From Azorinus chamasolen (lineage: Eukaryota; Mollusca; Bivalvia; Cardiida; Solecurtidae), in NCBI GenBank assembly GCA_963576725.1, contig OY755241.1, forward strand, positions 57,905,071 through 57,969,070: a stretch of 64,000 nucleotides of DNA, read 5' to 3'. The position numbers were made by a program, and so were the translations under genes. Under the pieces are notes generated by a model. The model saw only the letters and a list, made by a program, of their open reading frames with translations. It was not told the DNA's origin and did not search any database. This document shows, piece after piece, positions 10,070 to 21,909 of this stretch. The stretch's first letter is position 1, and each line of letters starts with the position of its first letter.

Positions 10070-11290
10070 CGTTTCAGAGTGAACCACGATTTTGTCTCTA
10101 AAATGTAAGTGGTATAGCTAACATTTAAGAGCATGATGAGATTGCTCGACCTCTCAACTGCATCGAAACAGATTGCACATGCAATCATAGATCCTCGCAT
10201 TGTACTGCCCAAAATACATTATACTTGTTGCAATGTTTCTGAATGAAACTGAAAGGCTTAAACAATATGTTCTTAGATAGCCACCTAGGAGGCACTCTTG
10301 ACACATTATATTGGATTCTGAAGAAGAATTCACTTTGATTCTCTCCTTAACCCATTCCTAGTAGGAAATTATTCAAGATTCTATTACCTTATGTATAATC
10401 ATTGACATGTCTTTACATCAAAAACATGGACAGGAAATGTTTTGGCCAAGGAATGAACAAAAAGACTCATGACCATCAAATACTACTTACAAACTGAGCA
10501 TAATCCTGATCAGACAGCTCATAAAGGAACATTTTGACCAACCACCTGCTTATAAAGACAGTCATGTTTATTCATTGAGTGGTCGCATTACATGGTTATT
10601 TACAGTATTGAGAAATACAAGGCAATTCACACGATGGATTTTTCTTCCGTAAACTGACTCATCTAATACAAACAAATAGCGTCATCCCTCATGATAGAGA
10701 ATTATACGTTAAACCAGGCCAACTATACAGTACTGCATATTTTCCGATGTAACTCTTTCACTACTAAAATCGCCACAAGCGACTCACATTCTTGCTGCAA
10801 AATGGCTAACCTGTGATAAACTTTGCCATCTAACCCAGAAGAGACTCCGTGCCTCAGTGTCTCATCAGGATCCAATCTGCTTCAAACTCCACTTTTGTTT
10901 GTGTGAACATTTGAAGGAAAGTCAAATCTTACACTTAAAGCAGACCACAATGTGTGTAGACGAAAAGCATGTATAACCAAAAGAGCTCAGGTCACAAGAA
11001 CCAGTATGACCTGGCGGCTATGCAAGTAAATCCTACGTTTTAACTCTCTCGCCACCTTAAGCGGAAGCGTGATATTGTTTTTCAAACACTTTGTATCTAG
11101 AAGAGACAACGAGTAACTCGGCCCACTCTCATGATTAAAACTGTTGACTCTGATTTTAGTCATATAAAGAAATTGAAGAAAATGCTTCTTTGAAACGAGA
11201 AGCAGGCACGATTAAGGTGTCAAATGAAATATATTTGGCACTGGTTGGTCATGTATTTGGCAGTGGCTCTGACTATAGATACGTTAAATT
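10070..11290. other. Decayed MITE fragments, no gene
   Basis: Weak remnants only: TTAACCCATTCC at 10346 with CCTGATCAGACAGCTC at about 10510 (family D); family B tail CCACCTGCTTATAAAGACAG at 10540; family F-like GTCTCATCAGGATCCAATC at 10858. No credible coding frame. Confidence 0.5.
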
Positions 11291-11482
11291 CAGAGCTACA
11301 GATAAATGTTCGTACCCAAGTACTAAAATCGTCATTTCACTACAGAACCCTATATTGTGACCATTCTTTAGAATCGTCTCGAAGAGACGATTCTAAAAAT
11401 TGGTCACCTTATAGGGTTTGGTCGAGAAATAAAGGAGCAATTGTTGAAAATGTTTAAATTTACGCATCTGATTTGAACCTCT
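11291..11482. mobile_element. MITE family A
   Basis: CAGAGCTACAGATAAATG to the GCATCTGATTTGAACCTCTG end. Core palindrome TTTAGAATCGTCTC / GAGACGATTCTAAA at 11370-11400. Confidence 0.83.
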
Positions 11483-11754
11483 GGTCAATGCTTCGATGGT
11501 AATGTCATACAACTGCACACGCAACATATGGCGATTTAAACTCTAATTATTTTAGATGTATTAGTTGTTTTGCCTTACTGACAAATCCGATTTATTGTGA
11601 CATGCGTGAAGCTTACCTTGCTGTTGAAAGCTTTGACATATGCGTATAGAACGCAACAAAGCTAGCCTTCGCTAGACTTCTATTCTAACTCGTTTAAAAC
11701 TGACAACAGTTATTTGTTTTATAAGCCAGGAATATTGCGACGTAAGACCACAGC
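11483..11754. other. No gene or clear repeat seen
   Basis: Spacer with a short imperfect palindrome AAAGCTAGCCTTCGCTAGACTT at 11659-11680; nothing else recognised. Confidence 0.35.
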
Positions 11755-12072
11755 TTAACCTCTTTCCCTAAGAAACATCCATGCTAGAAATAACAATATC
11801 TTGAAAATACATTAGCTGAAGTCTTATCATCATTTTCCCTTATGTAAGCGCATTTTGACACATCTGCAAACAGAGTAGACCCAGATCAGACGGCAATAGG
11901 AACCGTCTGACCAGGGTCTGCTCTGTTTGCTTATGGTGTAATATAGATCTGATTCTACAGCTTCTGCCTGAGGTAAAATATCATGTGTTCATATACCATT
12001 ATAAAACATAATCTTATTAATATTCATGATGTCATTATTTCCTACATGAATATTCATCAGGGAAAGGGTTAA
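11755..12072. mobile_element. MITE family D
   Basis: TTAA at 11755-11758 and 12069-12072 with GGGAAAGGG end. Core GCAAACAGAGTAGACCC / GGGTCTGCTCTGTTTGC at 11870-11935. Confidence 0.85.
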
Positions 12073-12433
12073 GGCATGTGTACACAGGATGTTTTGGGAT
12101 TGGTAGACATTGCATAGCAAACAGGACAGACCCTGATCAAACATATCGCACAGGAGACGTCAGAAATGGGTCTAATTTGTGTAAAATAGACAAACATAGA
12201 CAAACGTTGTTTTGTATCTATATAAGTTGAAAAACAACTGTTTATGGCAGTTTTACTTATTAGTTAAAATACCATAATTGATAAAACTGTTCATAAATGC
12301 TAATTATATATTGTTTTGCCTGTTTTTTCTCTCACAAATTTAGTATAATTCTTGTTCTACATGAGTAACTTCAAATTACATGTAATTCAAATTCAGAACC
12401 CTTACCACTATTACTTTCACTTTCTTTTCCTGT
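12073..12433. other. Decayed family D half-core, no gene
   Basis: CAAACAGGACAGACCCTGATC at 12118-12138 looks like a decayed family D arm; the rest is plain AT-rich DNA. Confidence 0.4.
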
Positions 12434-12682
12434 TTAATCCTTTCCCAGATGATATTCATGTAGGAAATAATGACGTCATGAATATTAATAAGATTATGTT
12501 TTATAATGGCATATGAACACATGACAGATTGGCTCAGACAGAAGCTGTAGAATCAGATCTATATCACACCATAAGCAAACAGAACAGACCCTGATCAACC
12601 GGCTCCTATAGGAGCTGTCTGATCTTTGTCTACTTTGTTTGCAGATGCGTGAAAATGCGCTTACATAAGGGAAAAGGATAAA
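12434..12682. mobile_element. MITE family D
   Basis: Left TTAATCCTTTCCC at 12434, right GGAAAAGGATAA (decayed). Core GCAAACAGAACAGACCC with centre GGCTCCTATAGGAGC. Confidence 0.8.
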
Positions 12683-13163
12683 CTTGGCTTTACTTTAGAG
12701 AGCATCTGTGCATAATGTCGTTAGAATAAAGTTGATAGTCTTTATTTACAATGCGTTTTAAAATTGCCCAAATTGTTCATAATGGATTTGTTTATGTACT
12801 GAAAAGAAGTATATTGTAAGAATCCAATCGAATAAACAATGAAGAAGACAAAACGTTCATGCCTTTAATATCAAAGACCCGATGTTATTCGTTGACGTTT
12901 TAGTATTTCTTCGGTTGCGTTTTGGTTTTGTAACTGTTCGTGATAGGCCGATCATGTTTTGTTGTACAACAACTTATAAGTATCGAAGAAAAACGGTTTA
13001 TATTTTATCACAAGGGCGTTTTTCGACACAAGTTCAAACTGACAACCTTCATAAAAATTACAAACACCAAGTGAGATTAATGATTGCACATATGCGTTAA
13101 TTGTAGGGACTATGACATGAATATTACAGACATAGTTTTTCGCACAATCAAGACTATTCCATT
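12683..13163. other. No gene seen
   Basis: AT-rich spacer. A 72-codon open frame at 12882-13100 has no recognisable domain or coding signature and is not called. Confidence 0.4.
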
Positions 13164-13413
13164 TTAACCCTTCTCTTGCTGAATTTTAAAATACATTTCT
13201 CCTTCTTTACCCATGCCTTGTTGTATAATTATATATATCTTCACTATGTACAACTATTTCGCTGTGCAATCACTGCGGCGGATTGCACCGGTTGCGCAAT
13301 CAACTTGTAAATAGTGCAGACCCTGATGAGACAGCTCCTGCAGGAGCTGTCTCATCTGGGTCTTCACTATTTACAGGTAGGTATATTGACGTGAACAGCA
13401 AGCGAAGGGTTAA
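13164..13413. mobile_element. MITE family E
   Basis: TTAA at 13164-13167 and 13410-13413. Core GTAAATAGTGCAGACCC, GAGACAGCTCC-TGCA-GGAGCTGTCTC at 13307-13376. Confidence 0.9.
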
Positions 13414-13672
13414 TCTGCCCATCGTCGCTGTGGTTCGAATCCCGGCCTGGGCATTTTGAATTTCATGCGAGGAAGCATTCCCGCTGGCTTGCGGTATGTC
13501 GGTAATTCTACCTGGGTGTTCTGTACACGAAACAATGCAATTTGTTCCTTGAACAGAGGAACATCTTGGGTGGGGGGTCTTCCTCCAGGTGTAGTTAGCT
13601 GGATGACGTGATATGACTGAAATACCGTTAAAACGACGTGAAATTCGAAATAAATTAAACCAAACCATTTTA
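13414..13672 (+). mobile_element. tRNA-derived SINE
   Basis: B-box GTGGTTCGAATCCC at 13430-13443 (Pol III type), then the body shared with 5480-5745 and 50545-50950 and a tail ending AATTAAACCAAACC. The A-box end is missing, directly next to the family E MITE. Confidence 0.78.
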
Positions 13673-13861
13673 ATCTACTTGAGTTATTGTTCTGTATGGT
13701 ATATTATTAACGTCCATTGTTGTTGGGTTATTTTTTTCAAATTTTATTCAAATGTTCACTAAAAATTATTCAGTTGGTCTGATTTCAATGATATTTTGAT
13801 GATCGAATTCCAACTCACTGGTGTACCAAAGATGTTTATACCGTTTACATTCGTCGTCATC

Positions 13862-15450
13862 ATGACTGGGACGTGTGATGCTAATTGTCCATATGACCTA
13901 GCTGAACGCGTGATGCTAATTGTCCATATGACCTAGCTGAACATTATAAACACATGACTGGAACGCGTGATGCTGATTGTCCATATGACCTAGCTGAACG
14001 CGTGATGCTAATTGTCCATATGACCTAGCTGAACATTATAAACACGTGACTGGAACGTGTGATGCTAATTGTCCATATGACCTAGCTGAACATTATAAAC
14101 ACATGACTGGAACGCGTGATGCTAATTGTCCATATGACCTAGCTGAACGCGTGATGCTAATTGTCCATATGACCTAGCTGAACATTATAAACACGTGACT
14201 GGAACGTGTGATGCTAATTGTCCATATGACCTAGCTGAACATTATAAACACATGACTGGAACGCGTGATGCTAATTGCCCATATGACCTAGCTGAACGCG
14301 TGATGCTAATTGTCCATATGACCTAGCTGAACATTATAAACACGTGACTGGAACGCGTGATGCTGATTGTCCATATGACCTAGCTGAACGCGTGATGCTA
14401 ATTGTCCATATGACCTAGCTGAACGCGTGATGCTAATTGTCCATATGACCTAGCTGAACATTATAAACACGTGACTGGAACGTGTGATGCTAATTGTCCA
14501 TATGACCTAGCTGAACGCGTGATGCTAATTGTCCATATAACCTAGCTGAACGCGTGATGCTAATTGTCCATATGACCTAGCTGAACATTATAAACACGTG
14601 ACTGGAACGTGTGATGCTAATTGTCCATATGACCTAGCTGAACATTATAAACACATGACTGGAACGCGTGATGCTAATTGTCCATATGACCTAGCTGAAC
14701 ATTATAAACACGTGACTGGAACGCGTGATGCTAATTGTCCATATGACCTAGCTGAACATTATAAACACATGACTGGAACGCGTGATGCTAATTGTCCATA
14801 TGACCTAGCTGAACGCGTGATGCTAATTGTCCATATGACCTAGTTGAACATTATAAACACATGACTGGAACGCGTGATGCTAATTGTCCATATGACCTAG
14901 CTGAACATTATAAACACATGACTGGAACGCGTGATGCTAATTGTCCATATGACCTAGCTGAACGCGTGATGCTAATTGTCCATATGACCTAGCCGAACAT
15001 TATAAAAACATGACTGGAACGCGTGATGCTAATTGTCCATATGACCTAGCTGAACATTATAAACACATGACTGGAACGCGTGATGCTAATTGTCCATATG
15101 ACCTAGCTGAACGCGTGATGCTAATTGTCCATATGACCTAGCTGAACATTATAAACACGTGACTGGAACGCGTGATGCTAATTGTCCATATGACCTAGCT
15201 GAACATTATAAACACATGACTGGAACGCGTGATGCTAATTGTCCATATGACCTAGCTGAACGCGTGATGCTAATTGTCCATATGACCTAGCTGAACATTA
15301 TAAACACATGACTGGAACGCGTGATGCTAATTGTCCATATGACCTAGCTGAACGCGTGATGCTAATTGTCCATATGACTTAGTTGAACATTATAAACACA
15401 TGACTGGAATGTGTGATGCTAATTGTCCATATGACCTAGCTGAACATTAT
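13862..15450. repeat. Two-module satellite array, about 1.6 kb
   Basis: Built from a 35 bp module (starting GCGTGATGCTAATTGTCC and ending GACCTAGCTGAAC) and a 22 bp module (ATTATAAACACATGACTGG plus AAC). The 35 bp module either repeats directly or alternates with the 22 bp one, giving 35 and 57 bp periods in an irregular order. The 22 bp module has CACATG or CACGTG. Where only 57 bp units follow each other a 19-residue repeat frame is open; this is not a gene. Confidence 0.97.
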
Positions 15451-15513
15451 ATACAAAACCTTATAGTTTAGTATAAAATTGCATGAACAATACTGAAAAT
15501 ATTATACACTAAA

Positions 15514-15700
15514 CAGAACTACAGATTAAGGTGCGTACCCCAAATACTAAAATCGTCATTTCTCCAGCAAACCCTATACTGTGACCATTCTTTTGAATCG
15601 TATCGTTGAGACTATTCTACAGAGTGGTCACATTATACTAGGTTTCGGAAGAGAGTAAATGTGATATACTTGAAAATGTTTCTTATCTGTACCATTCTCT
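15514..15700. mobile_element. MITE family A
   Basis: CAGAACTACAGATTAAGGTGCG, then the CTCCAGCAAACCCTATACTG core and its imperfect complement; the right end TCTTATCTGTACCATTCTC is decayed. Confidence 0.7.
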
Positions 15701-15811
15701 TTCGAGCAGATGTATCAGATGAAACACATGGCCATCAGCGTGCTAACAATTCATATATGGCTACAAAGAAAGAAAACAAACTGTACATATCTTTATCAAA
15801 GTTCCATTGGC

Positions 15812-16040
15812 TTAACCAATTACCTCATAGGCTATTTTTAGCTACAACCTCTTTGAATAAATCTACTGAAAAGGAGCATTAACTAGAGAACAGGAAATGT
15901 TTTGAATTTTGTAGTTTTAAACCATTGTGATAAATAGAGCATTTGCTCCTATAGGAGCAAATGCTCTATTTATCACAATGGTTTCACAAAGTGACTATTA
16001 CAGAGTCGTCAAAAGTCGTCAATATGAGGGAAATGGTTAA
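15812..16040. mobile_element. MITE family C
   Basis: TTAA at 15812-15815 and 16037-16040. Core TAGAGCATTTGCTCCTATAG, almost perfect palindrome. Confidence 0.88.
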
Positions 16041-16754
16041 ATGTTTGCTACAGACCGAACAAATGTTCCTTCGAACAAAAATCATCACATGTCCATTAAA
16101 ATGTTGACTCTATGCCAAATCTAGGTAATCGTGTTCCTCTGATGATTTATTTTATAGAGAAACAGATAACGGCGTATACTCAGATAATAAAATCGTCTAT
16201 TCTCTGCCAAACTCATGACCACTCTATAGCATTGTCTCGAAATCTAATTAACGCATCTTATCTGGACCACTCATTTTTAAAAAAGGGGAAACTTTATTAA
16301 TGTTCAAAATGTCACATGAAGCGGTTGAAGAAAAACACAAATATTTAGGAAACCTTAATAACGTAACAAGGTCGGCTAGAAAACGTCCTTCAAGAGCGGC
16401 AATAAACCTGTAACATGAGAAAATTGACAATGTTTATTGTAGAGTAATCTTCTTTTCAGTACTAGGAAGAAAACATAATGGTGTTAATGGCACATTCAAT
16501 GCCCCCTGTGTGTTTAGATTATTCTTAATATGCACAACACAAGCTTTCGTTAATTCCCCATTAGTCAATTCTTACAATCATAAAACGTGTGATCAGTGGT
16601 GCCAGTTTTGTACCATTTCGCTACGCCTAAACCCCTCGTCTGGCGGTGGTGATAGCATTATGATATTGGCCAAAAACAAAGGCTGTGATTATGGCATCAA
16701 CATATTATTTTATTTTAATCCAAGAATTAGAGCGATTTCAACTGATGTATCGAT
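16041..16754. other. Decayed family A fragment, no gene
   Basis: 16170-16285 holds a degenerate family A stretch (AAATCGTCTATTCTCTGCCA, then CATGACCACTCTATAGCATTG). The remainder to 16754 has no recognised content. Confidence 0.45.
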
Positions 16755-17004
16755 TTAACCCTTCGCTTGCTATTCACGTCAATATATCTACCTGTAAATA
16801 GTGAAGACCCAGATGAGACAGCTCCTGCAGGAGCTGTCTCATCAGGGTCTGCGCTATTTACAAGTTGATTGTGCAACCAATGCACTCCACAGCAGTGATT
16901 GCACAGCGAAATACGTGTACACAGTGAAGATATATGTAATTATACAACAGGGCATGGGTAAAGAAGGAGAAGTGTATTTTAAAATTCAGCAAGAGAAGGG
17001 TTAA
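16755..17004. mobile_element. MITE family E
   Basis: TTAA at 16755-16758 and 17001-17004. Core GACCCAGATGAGACAGC, centre CTCCTGCAGGAG. Confidence 0.9.
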
Positions 17005-17118
17005 GTACAGAAAGAGAAGAACAGAAGTCAAGCAGGACAGTCGTACGATTGGCTCGTGACTTAGAAAAGACCACCTGCAAACAAACGTAGGGAAAATCAC
17101 CAGCTACCAGTTAAGCTA

Positions 17119-17583
17119 CAGTCCCACTAGCGTTTGCGATCGTGAAAGACCACTGGCGACTTCTGAAACCGGGGATCGTCTGCGATTGTCGGTGACGAAA
17201 TTAAAACAAATATTTTGCAGTCCGACCATCGTACGACAGGTTGATGGCGATCATGCACCAATTTACTGGTATTCGTACAAAGATTCCACAATCACTTCTT
17301 ATAAGTGACTTGTCGTGCGAATATCGGCGCAAAAGGGTATCGTTAACATGTCTTAAGGGGTCGAAAGGCCTCGTGGGACTGGGTCCTAAGGTGGTTGTTG
17401 TGCATGGACAACCTCTCCATGACTGCAATTAGTTGCACGACTGAAAACGATTACCAGCGATTATTTACGATAACCGCCGATTTTCAGAGACATTTCGTGC
17501 GACCTTTGTACGAATAGATGCGACCAGAGGTCGCTAGCAATCGGTAACAGGTCTTAAATGGCAAAACGGCCTAGTGGGACTGG
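17119..17583. mobile_element. Non-autonomous DNA transposon with CAGTCCCACTAG ends
   Basis: Inverted ends CAGTCCCACTAGCG and its counterpart CGGCCTAGTGGGACTG. An internal GGGACTGGG copy at 17377 suggests rearrangement. GC-richer than its surroundings, with many CGATCG-like motifs. No transposase frame. Confidence 0.65.
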
Positions 17584-17714
17584 GCTTTACAGGTACATCA
17601 GTGACAGACTTCTATTAGAAATATGAATGCATGTACTTTTTTATGAAAAGTTCTATACTCGAACCTAGAACATATCGTTGTTTGCTTCTGTTGTCTATGC
17701 AATGGTCAAGATAA

Positions 17715-18015
17715 TACTTGGTGGTCGATGGTGAACTTTAACCCCCAGTGATTTTTGTCACCGACTGTTCCAATGCGGTACTTCAATATTCCCCCTATTG
17801 TGTGTTTGTTTTGTCTTTGTGCGTCTCTTGATGTTTTTAAAGTTATGTACATTTGCTGTTTCCTTGTGTTGCTGTTCGGGCGACCGTATGTGGTGTTTCC
17901 TGCATGACTCATTTTTGTACCTTTATGTGTGTACAGCATTTGTAGGGCACGGTTTATCATTTATTTTTACTATACTCTTATACATGCCTGTATCGTATAT
18001 ACTTATTTTCAACTG
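17715..18015 (+). repeat. Dispersed repeat, TTTGTTTTGTCTTTGTG family
   Basis: Contains AACCCCCAGTGATTTTTGTC, ACTGTTCCAATGCGGTAC and TTTGTTTTGTCTTTGTG, shared with 26865-27060 (+) and 21910-22085 (-). Possibly a retroposon 3' region; class unknown. Confidence 0.6.
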
Positions 18016-18538
18016 TCGAAAGAGAGAATTATACCCGTAATTGTACAAATTTGGTGAACTTGTTTATAGATCTGCTCACGTTACCTACCTGTAATCATTA
18101 TTATTCCAAACCTTTACTGTTGATTTACAAACATATGACCTATATGTGTCAATGCGAGGAGGTTGAGGGCACATACATCTTCCTTTCCTTAAAATTTGCA
18201 TTATAAGACAGATGTATTCATATAATTTAATTACATGACACAAAGAGTCATTGTCCTACTAAAACAGCTAATGCGCCTATTCTAGAATAAGTCAGATGTC
18301 TGTCAATGTCTGTTATGCATTCTAATGATTTAATTTCCACATTTAATCATTATAGACATGCCAGTCTGTGATTAAGTCCCTGCTTAATTATTCAGGTCTT
18401 ATAAGGTGATTGCGCGTAATCGACAAATTGCGCTTGTCGAGGTTGTTTACTCCAAAAGAACAAAATAGCAATACATTTCAATGCGTGAGGATAGCAAAGA
18501 GGCAAAGGTAGAAAGCTTAGAATACAAACATCATAAGA
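18016..18538. other. No gene or clear repeat seen
   Basis: AT-rich spacer without recognisable features. Confidence 0.4.
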
Positions 18539-18712
18539 CAGAGGTCCAGATAAGATGCGTAAATTAAAACATTCTTCATTTCTCCACCAAACACTATGCT
18601 GTGACCACTTTTTAGAATCCTTTCGAAGAGACGACTCTAAAGAATGGTCATAACATAGGGTTTGGTTGAGAAATGACGATTTTAGTATTTGAGTACGCAC
18701 CTTTACCTTGTT
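18539..18712. mobile_element. MITE family A
   Basis: CAGAGGTCCAGATAAGATGC to the GAGTACGCACCTTTACCTTG end. Core TTTAGAATCCTTTCGAAGAG and complement. Confidence 0.83.
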
Positions 18713-19717
18713 TCATGAGTTACTACATAATTATTGTATTTCTTCCAAAATAATGACCGATACCACCTGATAAAACATTTTTGACACATAAAGGGAAATA
18801 ACTTGTTCAATTGATTTAAATGTCTCAATTGATAATGTTCTTTACTTTATACATATGTTAAACACTTGTAACTAAGACTCTGATGCCAGTGAAATAAACC
18901 GTGCCAAAGTAAATACATGTACAGTTGAACTTCAATTTCTCGAATTTCAAAGATTTTCTAGTCATCCAATTTCTAATATAGATAACTTCAGAATTGTAAA
19001 ATTTGAAAGAACCGAACGTCTGAGCGCTGGGTTCGTAAGTGGAAGACCAGGTGGAGGGACCCATGCAACCTATATGATTTGGAGCTCTCTGGACGTCCCT
19101 AAAACAGAAGAGGGTCGAGCAATTAACCAATAATCTTTTAGTCAATTTAAAGTTGATGCTAAAAAGTTTTTGATAGATGAAGAATAATTTATACAACATT
19201 TTTCTTTAAATGACGGCTCTTCTGTATTTTTTTGCATTTTCTTGAATATCAGGGCTTAGTTTTATTAATTACTGTTTTATCTTTGTTAATTTGATAGGTT
19301 TGTTTCAATTTATTCTTTAATATGACTCTTATGAATTGTTCTGATACTCTGCGGTGTTAATCTGTAAGCATGGTCATCGACATTCTATAACCGACATATT
19401 TTGAAATTAACAGTGTTAATAGGGATGCTTCTGTGATACTTATATTTTAAGATAATACCTGTGATAGTTAATTATAATGATTCCGTGACTCTCTGTGTCT
19501 TGCCACTAGAATCAAGGACCACAATGGAAATAAGGAAATTATTTTCCTTTTTTGTGTAATCCTTGGTTTCTAGTGCGCATTACATGGCTTTTTATATGTT
19601 GTCATAGTTATGTTTTGCCATGTTATGTACACTTTTTACCGAAAAAAAAATAAATCTATCTAATGAATATTTACATTCGCCCTGCAACGTCCTTATATAA
19701 CCTTATTCTAAAAAGAA
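18713..19717. other. No gene; fragment of a pogo-like repeat
   Basis: 18919-19020 contains TACAGTTGAACTTCAATTTC and TCATCCAATTTCTAATAT, which match the pogo-like MITE at 62228-62531. Around 19495-19575, TGCCACTAGAATCAAGGACC / AATCCTTGGTTTCTAGTG forms a loose palindrome. No coding sequence recognised. Confidence 0.45.
18919..19020. mobile_element. Pogo-like MITE fragment
   Basis: Starts at TA-CAGTTGAACTTCAATTTC and continues with ATTTGAAAGAACCGAACG, as in the other elements with GAGTTATCCGAGTTC flanks. Confidence 0.5.
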
Positions 19718-19966
19718 AGTTGCATAACCTCATGAACACCGGAAGCACGTCATTCATTTCTTAAATATAAGAAATACAATGGAATATAAATATAAGAAAT
19801 AAATGACGTGCTCCCGTTGTTCATGGGTTATGCAACGCATAGCTTTACGAGCAAAGATTCACGTGAAGCCCTTCGGGCTTCACTAACTTTGCTCGTAAAG
19901 CTATGCGTTGCATAACCTCATGAACACCGGAAGCACGTCATTCATTTCTTAAATGAATTCTTAATT
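19718..19966. repeat. Compound hairpin: arms A, A', B, B', A
   Basis: Arm A (GTTGCATAACCTCATGAAC, then GGAAGCACGTCATTCATTTC) pairs with 19785-19836, is followed by a second hairpin (CGCATAGCTTTACGAGCAAA with centre AGCCCTTCGGGCT), then arm A occurs again at 19912-19966. Could arise from one fold-back element inserted next to or inside another. Confidence 0.85.
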
Positions 19967-20844
19967 TGCAAGACGCACATTTGACGTGTTTAGCGCCAGG
20001 CATTGCAGAATTATATCCCTTTGAACTTTTAGTATGTTTGGGGTTTTTGTCTGTGACAGGAGTAGTTGTTGTCGCAAATCCCCATTCAGTTGAAATCATT
20101 CACTGTACATTTGGTATACATTAAAACCACGAATAGCAGATGTGTAAGACAGAATTTTCATGAGTTTAATGCAAGGCATGTGAAAAATTATTTACCCTTG
20201 AACTTTGGGTATTGTTTGTCATTTGGTCTGAAACATGGGTAGTTGGAGTCGCAATTTTTTTCTTCAATTTGTGTTCAACAGATGTCAACGAAGTTTCATA
20301 TACATGTTTTCTATGAGGTGTATTTGTACATTAAATAATTTCCGTTTGTCTGTCTCCTGGTTATATGCAGTTACCTTCCCTTGAACTCAGCTTTAGTGAT
20401 CTATTATGGTATAGGGGTACATGTAACTGTGTGGACTGTCAGTATCAAACAATTCATAAAGGAGTTATGCGCCTCTGGGGTTGTACCATATCTGTTGCTA
20501 AATATAAAGTTTTGGAGTGTACATGCCAATATTTTTGTCAGCATATAACATGTAGAAATTAACAGCTTTTAAATTCGATCAAGGCTGCTGTGCGGAGGTG
20601 TTCATCACCTAAAGTGGTAATTCTAGTTTGAACAATATTAATATGAGAATTAGTCACATTATGCATATTGATTAGATTGGTTTTATTATGTCATTAGAAC
20701 ACGTGGACTTAAGTCATGGATGCAACTGTAAGTACAGATCCATATTAATTAATAAGCACGCAGTACATACCTTGGTTAGATAGCTCCTACGTGGGACGTC
20801 TGATGCGAGTCTCTGATTGCAAAGGCGTATCTTCCAGGTAAAAC
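19967..20844. other. Degenerate repeats with CCTTGAACTT motif, no gene
   Basis: Three loose units (near 20010, 20185, 20370) share ATTATNTCCCTTTGAACTTT or TTCCCTTGAACTC-like text and a following GTTGGAGTCGCAA-like stretch. I recall such degenerate units in bivalve DNA. A decayed family D piece (GATAGCTCCTACGTGGGACG) lies at 20778. Confidence 0.45.
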
Positions 20845-21092
20845 CATAACCCTTTCGGCGCTAAATTTCTAATTGTTGTCTGCAATCTAAGTTTGTTAAG
20901 TCATTCAGTAAAATAAGGAAATGAGATAAATAAATGCAAATTTCAAAGGAATAAAGCACATATATAGAAATTGAGATTGAGACAAATAGTGAAGTCCCTG
21001 ATCAGACGCCGCCTTGAAAAGGCGGCGTCTGATCTGGGACTGCACTATTTGTCGTGGTGCATTTATGCGACTGCGGCGATGAAAGGGATAAT
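20845..21092. mobile_element. TTAA-type MITE, family H-like, ends decayed
   Basis: AACCCTTTCGGCGC on the left, GCGGCGATGAAAGGGATA on the right. Core ACAAATAGTGAAGTCCCTG, GATCAGACGCCGCC-TTGAAA-GGCGGCG and complement. Confidence 0.78.
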
Positions 21093-21288
21093 TTTATATG
21101 TATCAAAATTCATTTCCCGAGAATTCCATTTATCTGTCAATTCCTTCTTGATGTGCCACTATATTGGGACATTAATAAAAAACGACTGAAAATAATGGAA
21201 GGGGGATGTTGAATCACGTAAAACAACTATCATTTTGTGTGGTTAAAGTTTGATAAGAATTCTGAATGATAAAGTACGTGCCAACATC

Positions 21289-21551
21289 TTAACCCTTTGC
21301 TTGTTATTCACGTCAATATACCTACCTGTAAATAATGAAGACCCAGATGAGACAGCTCCTGCAGGAGCTGTCTCATCAGGGTCTGCACTATTTACAAGTT
21401 GAGCACCCAATGCTATTGGGCAACCAATACACTCCACAGCAGTGATTGCACAGCACTATACTTGTACACAGTGAAGATATATGTAAATATACAACAGGGC
21501 ATGGGTAAAGAAGGAGAAATGTGATTTAAAATTCAGCAAGAGAAGGGTTAA
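21289..21551. mobile_element. MITE family E
   Basis: TTAA at 21289-21292 and 21548-21551. Core as in 16755-17004; a small extra ACCCAATGCTATTGGG hairpin follows it at 21405. Confidence 0.9.
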
Positions 21552-21909
21552 TGTGAAATAGAAACATAGACACATGATCAGTTTGGAAATATAATGATAT
21601 CTTTCAACAGTGAAAGTTCCTCAATAGTAGAACGTTGAGCGATAGCGAGGACCGGGGAATCAGAAAAAGAATATAAAAAACAAGATTACCGCTTGCTGGT
21701 GTCAACGCTTGTCTGTTGATTGAGTGTGACGTTTAATAAGACTTGCATGAATAGTAAAGAAGTAATAGCCAACGTTAAGGTTTCCGGATGACGACGACGA
21801 CGAAAACGCGGAAGCCGGAGTCTTGACAATAGCTAGTATTTATTTTTTCGAAAATAACCCAGATGAGCTGATACCTAAGGATAGAATAATAGGCCTCGTA
21901 GAAAGTACA
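21552..21909. other. No gene seen
   Basis: No recognisable repeat or coding domain; GACGACGACGACG run at 21789. Confidence 0.35.

Noticed and set aside
13300..13668. 122-codon frame on the - strand
   Set aside because: It runs through a family E MITE and a SINE; parts recur in other MITE copies (21243, 25352, 52310).
14598..14843. 81-codon open frame with a 19-residue repeat
   Set aside because: It is the translation of the satellite; the frame is open only where consecutive 57 bp units occur and closes at each 35 bp step.
13862..15450. CRISPR array
   Set aside because: Units are directly adjacent with no unique spacers, and the context is eukaryotic.
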